Part shown: one piece after another, positions 62,401-64,000 of the stretch | How positions within the stretch are numbered: position 1 is the first letter of the stretch | Layout: every line of letters begins with the position of its first letter | NCBI GenBank assembly: GCA_032191485.1 | Contig: JAVDOI010000016.1 | Location: forward strand, 11,394,759-11,458,758 | Direction of reading: 5' to 3' | Length of the DNA: 64,000 nucleotides | From: Leptoclinus maculatus | Lineage: Eukaryota > Chordata > Actinopteri > Perciformes > Stichaeidae | Notes under the pieces: model-generated | What the model saw: the letters and a program-made list of their open reading frames with translations, nothing else | What the model was told of the DNA's origin: nothing | Databases searched by the model: none | Translations under genes and position numbers: made by a program

Positions 62401-63191
62401 AGATGGCAGAGCCAGTGTAGAGTCGACTGAATTATGATTGGTTTGGCTGGATTTTTTTTTTTCATTTCTAGTACCGTAACTGTATCCAGGAATAAGCCGC
62501 ATGATTTCCGGTGCATGTACACACAGTACTATACTGGCACTCTGTCACTTACTGCACGCATATCCTTGACTTGTAAGAGTCTGCAGCCTGGTTATACCCC
62601 TGGCAAGCCTCAGCGTATCTAACGGGTCAAGCCTCTTCTTCTTACTCCTGTGTTATCCCTGTCAGCTGAGGGGAATCAGCGGGACTTGACTGACACACAA
62701 ACAAAAAATTGTTTATTTCCTGCAGGAGCTGCCAAACTAATCTGCGTAAGATTATCATATGGTTATGAAGGTGTAAAAATGTTATGCGCAAGTTTTGGGA
62801 CTGTTTTTTTTTTTTTTTTTTTAATGCATGGTCTAGTAAGAGAACACGAGAAGTGCTCTTGTGCAGTCTTGATCTGATAAAACTAAAAAAGAGAACAATC
62901 TACTTTTTGATCGACAGCTACTAAAACACGACCTGAATCCGCAGTGTTGTCTGTACAGCGACATATTCCTTTTAGTAAATTGACCTTGAAGCCTGAGAAA
63001 ATGGATTATTTTCCACGTGTTAATATAGCTGCGTGACAAATATAACACCTGTTAAAGGTCTTGCTCACCTCTTTCACATGTGCAAGACACATTCTGTCCA
63101 CCCTTGGTCTCAGCGCATATTAATGTATGCTCACTGCACAGTCCAAAGGAGCAAAGGTCAATATCCACCGAGCAATCTTTCCCCTTGAACC
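14209..63191 (-). CDS. eys: Multi-EGF extracellular protein, probably eyes shut homolog (interior 22 exons; partial gene)
   Basis: Twenty-two minus-strand exons join with matching intron phases into 1047 codons without a stop. Every junction has a GT donor and AG acceptor. The product is 25 complete EGF-like modules (about 38-41 residues each, six Cys), the tail of an earlier module and a last four-Cys module followed by a Thr/Pro/Ala-rich tail. Many modules carry calcium-binding features (D/N-x-D/N-E-C and a D/N...Y/F before the fourth Cys). By motif, 14 modules have an O-glucose site (C-x-S-x-P-C) and 9 an O-fucose site (C-x4-S/T-C). No laminin-G domain, transmembrane segment or signal peptide is visible. 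The family (EYS/spacemaker) is a secreted photoreceptor matrix protein with an N-terminal EGF block, a low-complexity linker and C-terminal laminin-G domains. Crumbs and Notch are less likely: no laminin-G among the EGFs, no LNR repeats, and large introns. The symbol is an inference from architecture; the multi-EGF gene itself is certain. Confidence 0.8.
14423..14902. other. eys intron w21/w22 (480 nt)
   Basis: GT-AG intron on the minus strand. I see nothing but AT-rich sequence. Confidence 0.8.
14903..15027 (-). CDS. eys: eys exon w21: end of EGF24, EGF25
   Basis: 125 nt, phase 1 in and phase 0 out, residues about 935-975. WTGPHC completes EGF24. EGF25 starts DINEC and runs to CFCRPGFV. It has a lengthened C3-C4 loop (QNDPGYGYT). 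Acceptor GGCAG, donor GTGAGG. Confidence 0.88.
15028..15605. other. eys intron w20/w21 (578 nt) with (CA)n
   Basis: GT-AG intron. It holds a (CA)10 microsatellite at 15142-15161 and nothing else recognised. Confidence 0.8.
15142..15161. repeat. (CA)10 microsatellite
   Basis: Perfect dinucleotide run in the w20/w21 intron. Confidence 0.95.
15606..15730 (-). CDS. eys: eys exon w20: end of EGF23, EGF24 with a seventh cysteine
   Basis: 125 nt, phase 2 in and phase 1 out, residues about 893-934. CPPGFMGDFC completes EGF23. EGF24 starts DVNECCSAPC, so a second Cys directly follows the first. The module then has seven cysteines and one must be unpaired or pair elsewhere. Acceptor TTAG. Two donors are possible; GTGAGT is chosen because it keeps phase with w21 and restores the Ser-Gly-Trp of a normal EGF. 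The alternative GTCAGG lies 8 nt upstream. Confidence 0.87.
15731..18218. other. eys intron w19/w20 (2.5 kb)
   Basis: No repeat family or extra exon recognised. The 111-codon plus frame at 17136-17471 and the minus frames at 16227-16969 show no domain; see rejected items. Confidence 0.65.
18219..18418 (-). CDS. eys: eys exon w19: EGF22 and most of EGF23
   Basis: 200 nt, phase 0 in and phase 2 out, residues about 826-892. EGF22 (DC to GKTC) has O-glucose (CASSPC) and O-fucose (CLNGGSC) motifs. EGF23 starts DIDVC with a long C1-C2 loop containing an N-V-S sequon. It has an O-fucose motif (CFNGASC) and a second sequon (N-F-T) before its fourth Cys, where the exon ends. Acceptor TCCAG, donor GTGAGT. 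Confidence 0.9.
18419..18866. other. eys intron w18/w19 (448 nt)
   Basis: GT-AG intron with nothing recognised in it. Confidence 0.8.
18867..18945 (-). CDS. eys: eys exon w18: rest of EGF21 (79-nt exon)
   Basis: 79 nt, phase 2 in and phase 0 out, residues about 800-825; the shortest exon here and too short to stand out as an open reading frame. CEDGVNSYSC to GRRC completes EGF21, then ETNID leads into the next module. Phases match both neighbours, which is the main support. Acceptor CTCAG, donor GTGAGT. Confidence 0.87.
19225..19396 (-). CDS. eys: eys exon w17: EGF20 and first part of EGF21
   Basis: 172 nt, phase 1 in and phase 2 out, residues about 743-799. ARC closes EGF19. EGF20 (DIDEC to GLRC) has an O-glucose motif (CVSNPC). 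EGF21 starts NIDEC with another (CVSAPC) and is cut right before its third Cys. Acceptor CCTAG, donor GTACAG. Confidence 0.9.
19404..19660 (+). pseudogene. Possible LINE (L1-like) reverse transcriptase C-terminal relic
   Basis: The frame contains KIYESLCKLHTRHRM and then ETPLHMLWDMVPFLHCF. This resembles the C-terminal zinc-knuckle region after an L1-type reverse transcriptase (E-T-x-x-H-M-L-W followed by a C/F-W motif). The CxxC pair is missing and no RT core is seen upstream. The call is tentative. Confidence 0.35.
19829..19905. repeat. Short inverted repeat, 26-28-nt arms
   Basis: CAATGCTAATCATACGGTAAC (left arm, about 19829-19855) and GTTACCGTATGATTAACATTG (right arm, about 19878-19905) are near-perfect reverse complements around a 22-nt loop. 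They form a stable predicted hairpin, perhaps the end of a small fold-back element. Confidence 0.8.
23297..24148. mobile_element. Percomorph dispersed repeat (MITE-like), interrupted
   Basis: The left block (GTGTAACATTTAGGAGG, then GGAATATAATATTCATAACT) and the right block (GTTGCAATCTGCAACACACC, TAGATGCCAC, then ACACTGGGCCTTTAA) are the two ends of a repeat I recognise from many spiny-rayed fish genomes. The middle is replaced or interrupted by about 0.5 kb that includes the GAGGACA minisatellite. Exact ends and target duplication are uncertain. Confidence 0.5.
23614..23694. repeat. GAGGACA(G) minisatellite, 11 units
   Basis: Eleven head-to-tail units of GAGGACA, each with or without one extra G, fill exactly 81 nt (unit lengths 7,7,8,7,7,7,8,8,7,8,7). 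A degenerate tail (TAAGACAGGAGG) follows. The repeat opens frames on both strands, which explains the charged frames seen there. Confidence 0.92.
25381..25399. repeat. A19 homopolymer
   Basis: Nineteen consecutive A in the w16/w17 intron; may be the tail of a retroposed sequence, but no body is recognised. Confidence 0.9.
26029..26053. repeat. (CA)n microsatellite
   Basis: CA tract interrupted once by CATA; it generates the Cys-Val frame on the minus strand. Confidence 0.93.
26401..26546 (-). CDS. eys: eys exon w16: rest of EGF18, EGF19
   Basis: 146 nt, phase 2 in and phase 1 out, residues about 694-742. FRCICPPG to GTLC completes EGF18. EGF19 starts DVNEC and reaches CRPGYSG. The aromatic/Asn pattern around CINTPGGFKC suits calcium binding. 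Acceptor TTAG, donor GTAGCT. Confidence 0.9.
26547..28021. other. eys intron w15/w16 (1.5 kb)
   Basis: Contains (GT)13 at 26741-26766; nothing else recognised. Confidence 0.75.
26741..26766. repeat. (GT)13 microsatellite
   Basis: Perfect dinucleotide run, about 195 nt from exon w16. Confidence 0.95.
28022..28129 (-). CDS. eys: eys exon w15: rest of EGF17, start of EGF18
   Basis: 108 nt, phase 2-2, residues about 658-693. CDCTMG to GLHC completes EGF17. EGF18 starts DIDEC with an O-glucose motif (CSSSPC) and is cut inside CQDLVNK. Acceptor TCCAG, donor GTAAGT. Confidence 0.9.
28130..28578. other. eys intron w14/w15 (449 nt)
   Basis: GT-AG intron; nothing recognised. Confidence 0.8.
28579..28675 (-). 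CDS. eys: eys exon w14: end of EGF16, start of EGF17
   Basis: 97 nt, phase 1 in and phase 2 out, residues about 626-657. FEGSWC completes EGF16. EGF17 starts DTNEC with an O-glucose motif (CSSNPC) and is cut at NSYS just before its fourth Cys. Acceptor TTTCAG, donor GTAAAG. Confidence 0.9.
31203..31373. mobile_element. Small fold-back hairpin element (about 170 nt)
   Basis: The left arm (GGGTGGGTGAAGGTTTTTAG, then TTTACATTTGTAAAA) and right arm (TTTTACAAATGTAAA, then CTAAAACCTTCACCCCCCCC) are inverted copies around an AT-rich (AT)n core at about 31270-31295. The outer ACAAAAAA/TTTTTTGT words extend the pairing. No coding content. Confidence 0.8.
32280..33345 (-). pseudogene. DIRS-type retrotransposon relic: reverse transcriptase then RNase H
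   Basis: Reading on the minus strand, frames from about 33256 give YMLTIQHVLECMRPSDWFTS and KWLPFGYSLAPRTFS, matching reverse transcriptase blocks of fish DIRS elements. The DLKDAYFHI core is corrupted to SIVRDISFHI. Further on come GFAINWQKSSPLPTQSLIY and LLHVKRIQRWFGRL. At 32543-32286 an RNase H-like part follows, with MLKHFAPLLKNRHVMVRTDN and AYINRQGG. Several stops and frameshifts separate the pieces, so it is dead. I saw no tyrosine recombinase or terminal repeats. Gypsy is less likely because the PSPLP and RTDN-type blocks fit DIRS better. Confidence 0.82.
33400..33720. repeat. Dispersed percomorph repeat beside the DIRS relic
   Basis: Words such as ACATCATGCTGTATTGCAGA, GACTTGAAACTAGCGATTGA, CATTTTCTCATAGACTTCTA and GGAGTCGCCCCCTGATGGCC occur in this order in a repeat I recognise from many percomorph genomes. 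Its class is not known to me. It may abut the DIRS relic by insertion. Confidence 0.5.
37756..38284. mobile_element. 529-bp hAT-like element with 8-bp target duplication GTCTAGAC
   Basis: The element starts CAGCTGTTCTCCACCAGG and ends GGATGAGATTCCCTG (CAG...CTG), with weakly matching inverted ends. It is flanked by GTCTAGAC at 37748-37755 and 38285-38292, an 8-bp palindrome with the central TA often seen at hAT targets. There is no transposase frame; an 18-T tract lies at 38221-38238. Confidence 0.8.
41314..41573 (-). CDS. eys: eys exon w13: rest of EGF14, EGF15, EGF16
   Basis: 260 nt, phase 2 in and phase 1 out, residues about 539-625; the longest exon here. CLCSPG to GVDC completes EGF14. 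EGF15 (DVDEC to SGPLC) has an O-glucose motif (CDSGPC) and a longer C3-C4 loop. EGF16 starts YDPC, has an O-fucose motif (CLHNSTC) and an extra N-G-T sequon, and ends at CRCPAG. Acceptor TCCAAG, donor GTGAGT. The next exon lies 12.6 kb away. Confidence 0.9.
41574..42404. other. eys intron w12/w13 (831 nt)
   Basis: GT-AG intron; nothing recognised. Confidence 0.8.
42405..42526 (-). CDS. eys: eys exon w12: rest of EGF13, start of EGF14
   Basis: 122 nt, phase 0 in and phase 2 out, residues about 498-538. SYECVC to GEFC completes EGF13. EGF14 starts EIDEC with O-glucose (CLSQPC) and O-fucose (CKNNATC, also an N-glycosylation sequon) motifs and is cut at NSYK. The acceptor GCAG is preceded by a 19-T tract (42536-42554 on plus). 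Donor GTAGGT. Confidence 0.9.
42527..45975. other. eys intron w11/w12 (3.4 kb)
   Basis: A19 at 42536-42554 forms a T19 tract next to the w12 acceptor. The rest shows no recognised repeat or gene. Confidence 0.7.
45976..46097 (-). CDS. eys: eys exon w11: rest of EGF12, start of EGF13
   Basis: 122 nt, phase 1 in and phase 0 out, residues about 458-498. VDGFYCLC and GLRC complete EGF12. EGF13 starts GIDDC and runs to CKDLHL, where the intron falls just before its fourth Cys. Acceptor TTTCAG, donor GTAAGT. Confidence 0.9.
46317..46331. repeat. C15 homopolymer
   Basis: Fifteen consecutive C, about 220 nt upstream (gene sense) of exon w11. Confidence 0.93.
47559..47591. repeat. Impure (TG)n microsatellite
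   Basis: TG tract with CG and GG interruptions in the w10/w11 intron. Confidence 0.9.
47660..47857 (-). CDS. eys: eys exon w10: EGF11 and first part of EGF12
   Basis: 198 nt, phase 1-1, residues about 392-457. HNC closes EGF10. EGF11 (LPC to GPRC) has no calcium-binding start and a long C3-C4 loop. EGF12 starts NVDEC with an O-glucose motif (CSSNPC) and is cut by the intron just after CFHGFCYD. From here on several EGF modules are split internally, unlike w1-w9. Acceptor CTCCAG, donor GTAAGA. Confidence 0.9.
47858..51308. other. eys intron w9/w10 (3.5 kb), carries a Tc1 relic
   Basis: A Tc1 transposase relic lies at about 50140-50640 and (AAC)6 at 50845-50862. The remaining sequence shows nothing recognised. 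Confidence 0.7.
50140..50640 (-). pseudogene. Tc1/mariner transposase relic
   Basis: On the minus strand, MKELSVDNILKVGFH and later SRRTLVKTQGPLTD recall the N-terminal helix-turn-helix part of Tc1 transposases (K-E-L-S...; R-R-T-L-V...). A frameshift then leads into TVRAALHKSRLSSRVARRK, an almost exact match to the Tc1 block after the DNA-binding domain. A stop and LLKKAHDNY follow. YGSGHTVMW (50171-50142) may be the remains of the H-G-G-G-S-V-M-x-W-G motif. Catalytic residues and terminal repeats were not found. The copy is dead, with several stops and at least one frameshift. Confidence 0.8.
51309..51422 (-). CDS. eys: eys exon w9: EGF10
   Basis: 114 nt, phase 1-1, residues about 354-391. 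TEC closes EGF9. EGF10 starts DIDEC, with O-glucose (CASSPC) and O-fucose (CKNGATC) motifs and CIDQPGNYFC. Its C5-C6 part is unusual in having Ala-Pro-Phe where Pro-Gly-Phe/Tyr is usual. Acceptor TCAAAG, donor GTAATG. Confidence 0.88.
51423..52150. other. eys intron w8/w9 (728 nt)
   Basis: GT-AG intron; nothing recognised. Confidence 0.8.
52151..52264 (-). CDS. eys: eys exon w8: EGF9
   Basis: 114 nt, phase 1-1, residues about 316-353. NYC closes EGF8. EGF9 starts NIDEC, with O-glucose (CISSPC) and O-fucose (CLHSATC) motifs and CVDLVHGYGC. Acceptor TTACAG, donor GTTAGT. Confidence 0.9.
52265..55481. other. eys intron w7/w8 (3.2 kb), carries a SINE
   Basis: A tRNA-headed SINE lies at about 53697-53960. 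A short G-run (52580-52588) and AT-rich sequence make up the rest. Confidence 0.7.
53697..53960 (-). mobile_element. tRNA-derived SINE-like repeat
   Basis: On the minus strand the head has an RNA polymerase III A-box-like TGGCTCAGTGGAGAGC (53950-53935) and a B box GGTTCGATCCC (53906-53896), about 30-nt apart. The body has GTCCTTGGGCAAGTAACACA, CCAAATTGCTGG, GAAAGCGCTTTGAGTGGTCG and a tail CGCTATTCAAGTACAGTCCA. This combination is a very common teleost repeat. Ends are approximate and target duplications were not found. Confidence 0.75.
55482..55595 (-). CDS. eys: eys exon w7: EGF8
   Basis: 114 nt, phase 1-1, residues about 278-315. NNC closes EGF7. EGF8 starts EMNEC and carries both an O-glucose (CLSQPC) and an O-fucose (CQNGGSC) motif plus CIDELNSFSC, a canonical calcium-binding module. 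Acceptor TCTAAG, donor GTATTT. Confidence 0.9.
55596..55698. other. eys intron w6/w7, only 103 nt
   Basis: The minus-strand intron begins GTAAGTGAAAG and ends TTTTCTAAG. It is by far the shortest in the window (the next is 279 nt). Confidence 0.88.
55699..55821 (-). CDS. eys: eys exon w6: EGF7
   Basis: 123 nt, phase 1-1, residues about 237-277. LTGQFC closes EGF6. EGF7 begins INIDDC and ends its first part at CFCAPGFIG. The C2-C3 loop is short (CGALSIC). Acceptor CCGCAG, donor GTAAGT. Only 103 nt of intron separate it from the next exon. Confidence 0.9.
55822..57114. other. eys intron w5/w6 (1.3 kb)
   Basis: GT-AG intron; AT-rich, nothing recognised. Confidence 0.8.
57115..57348 (-). CDS. 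eys: eys exon w5: EGF5 and EGF6
   Basis: 234 nt, phase 1-1, residues about 159-236; a two-module exon. YHGNEC closes EGF4. EGF5 runs from VNQC to GYSGPHC and has an O-glucose motif (CVSNPC) and a lengthened C2-C3 loop (CDPEGTLLC). EGF6 starts INHC and has an N-L-S sequon. Neither module has a full calcium-binding start. Acceptor TTGCAG, donor GTAGGT. Confidence 0.9.
57349..58108. other. eys intron w4/w5 (760 nt)
   Basis: GT-AG intron; nothing recognised. Confidence 0.8.
58109..58222 (-). CDS. eys: eys exon w4: EGF4
   Basis: 114 nt, phase 1-1, residues about 121-158. KNC closes EGF3. EGF4 starts SVSSC, so it lacks the acidic calcium-binding start, and its C1-C2 loop is longer (CASDVEFC). CRNGGTC is an O-fucose motif. 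Acceptor CTCAG, donor GTATTG. Confidence 0.88.
58223..58949. other. eys intron w3/w4 (727 nt)
   Basis: GT-AG intron; a short GT run near 58390 and nothing else recognised. Confidence 0.8.
58950..59072 (-). CDS. eys: eys exon w3: EGF3
   Basis: 123 nt, phase 1-1, residues about 80-120. FGGLNC closes EGF2. EGF3 begins NFDEC and has CIDLVADYEC, a good calcium-binding EGF pattern. CANNSTC is both an O-fucose motif and an N-glycosylation sequon. Acceptor ACCAG, donor GTGAGT. Confidence 0.9.
59073..61038. other. eys intron w2/w3 (2.0 kb)
   Basis: AT-rich GT-AG intron; I see no extra exon and no repeat family. Confidence 0.75.
61039..61152 (-). CDS. eys: eys exon w2: EGF2
   Basis: 114 nt, phase 1-1, residues about 42-79. 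FEGSFC closes EGF1; EGF2 starts at LNEC. It has an O-glucose motif (CESKPC) and a calcium-binding style N-L-N-E-C start. Acceptor CTGCAG, donor GTAAGT. Confidence 0.9.
61153..63068. other. eys intron w1/w2 (1.9 kb) with simple repeats
   Basis: Contains (CA)n at 61482-61508, a perfect 10-bp-stem hairpin GTTTTTGGTT...AACCAAAAAC (about 61890-61918) and T19 runs at 61970-61988 and 62804-62822. Nothing coding recognised. Confidence 0.75.
61482..61508. repeat. (CA)13 microsatellite
   Basis: Perfect dinucleotide run in the w1/w2 intron. Confidence 0.95.
63069..63191 (-). CDS. eys: eys exon w1: end of an upstream EGF, then EGF1
   Basis: This is the most 5' exon in the window, 123 nt, phase 1 in and phase 1 out, about residues 1-41 of the fragment. 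FKGKDC supplies the sixth Cys of an EGF that begins beyond the window, so at least one more EGF exon must lie above 64000. EGF1 runs from DIDLC to TCERG, with its sixth Cys in the next exon. An N-V-S sequon precedes its fourth Cys. The acceptor reads TTGCAG and the donor GTGAGC. Confidence 0.87.
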
Positions 63192-64000
63192 CTGCAATGA
63201 AAATTGAGTTAACAACGGAGAAGGAAATTCAGAATCAGCCAAACCTTGGGAAGTAAACAAGGTCTGAATTCATAAAACAACAGTAACACACATTACGCAA
63301 CACATATATATGTGGCTGTATGTTTTATTCAAGATAGACACCCTTTCTCTGGTGCATTAATGGAGGTATTGATTCTTCCCCTTGCAATCTACCTGCTATG
63401 CAGTATGCTAATTGAGTGAATCATTGACAGAGACCCACCCTAGCAAACTGATCTATATCACATGTATCTGCCCCACCAAACGCAGGTCTGCATGCCACTG
63501 ATAGATACCCATGTCAATATCTATTGTTGTAAATAAAGCACAGACAGATGGTGTGACTGATACTCATTACACGTGTTTGTACAAATATAGATGACTTAAA
63601 GGGAGAATCCCAAAATAGATTGCTGTGTTTTTTCACTGACATCACACGCTTCAAGCCGTGGCCATTAGATAATGGCGATGATTAAAAAATAAAAAAGTGC
63701 ATTTAATTGTTACATTCACAAAAAGGTTAGGAGATTTACTTTATGGAGTCACAGACTATTTGTGAGTTTTTACCAGCAAACTATTTAAAAATCTAACCAA
63801 AAACCTCTCCGAACTACAAGCCTCTAAACAGGAGAAATGCACCCGTATCACCGTCATTAATCTTTGTGCAGTCGGTGTCTGCAAAGTAGGTCTCACTCAC
63901 TGGCAAAGCAGTGAAATATTTCAAACACTGCTAATGCAAAATCCCTTTTTATCAAGACTTGAATAAACCAACAGGACAGCAGCTATAATATACTTCCTGT
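63192..64000. other. Upstream eys intron sequence (partial)
   Basis: This is the sequence 5' of exon w1. The exon enters in phase 1 and mid-module, so it must be intron and not promoter. Nothing recognised. Confidence 0.75.

Noticed and set aside
14209..63191. Identification as Notch, Crumbs, or another multi-EGF gene
   Set aside because: No laminin-G domain interrupts the array (against Crumbs), no LNR or transmembrane part is seen, and exon layout with large introns does not fit Notch. The four-Cys terminal module passing into a Thr/Pro-rich linker fits EYS best. A protein search would settle it.
1..64000. A novel multi-gene system (defence, secretion, biosynthetic or similar)
   Set aside because: The window is the interior of one vertebrate gene plus transposon debris; no second gene could be supported.

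Overview
The window is vertebrate genomic DNA. It is AT-rich, has small exons with GT-AG introns, carries (CA)n microsatellites and degraded transposons, and shows no bacterial-style gene packing. The repeat families (hAT elements with 8-bp target duplications, Tc1, a DIRS-type retrotransposon relic, a tRNA-headed SINE and several dispersed repeats I associate with spiny-rayed fishes) point to a teleost, probably a percomorph.

One gene dominates. Twenty-two exons on the minus strand, from 63191 (5' side) to 14209 (3' side), join in phase into an unbroken 3141-nt, 1047-codon stretch. It encodes 25 complete EGF-like modules, the tail of one earlier module and a final module with only four cysteines, followed by a Thr/Pro/Ala-rich tail. 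I assign it as the interior of eys (protein eyes shut homolog / spacemaker, an extracellular photoreceptor protein whose human orthologue is mutated in RP25 retinitis pigmentosa). The assignment rests on a long EGF array with no laminin-G domain inside it, single-EGF exons spread over large introns, and a low-complexity region after the array. The 5' end (signal peptide, first EGFs) lies beyond 64000, and the 3' end (linker, laminin-G/EGF part) lies beyond position 1.

Layout in plus coordinates. 1-9077 is a nest of transposons in the intron downstream of the last visible exon: a 2.26-kb fold-back element with an 8-bp target duplication, a hAT-like element, an older diverged inverted repeat that both appear to have interrupted, and a ZBED-type hAT relic with a perfect 8-bp duplication. 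9078-13423 is plain intron. 13424-14208 is a fish MITE-like repeat that runs up to the splice donor of the last exon. 14209-28675 holds nine exons with repeat-bearing introns. 28676-41313 is a 12.6-kb intron with a hairpin element, a DIRS reverse transcriptase/RNase H relic and a 529-bp hAT-like element with a palindromic 8-bp duplication. 41314-63191 holds thirteen exons, with a Tc1 transposase relic and a SINE in the introns.

I saw no second protein-coding gene, no rRNA or functional tRNA gene and no CRISPR array. I did not find an undescribed biological system. The most unusual signals are the nested transposons at the left edge, a seven-cysteine EGF module, and the repeat lying against a splice donor.
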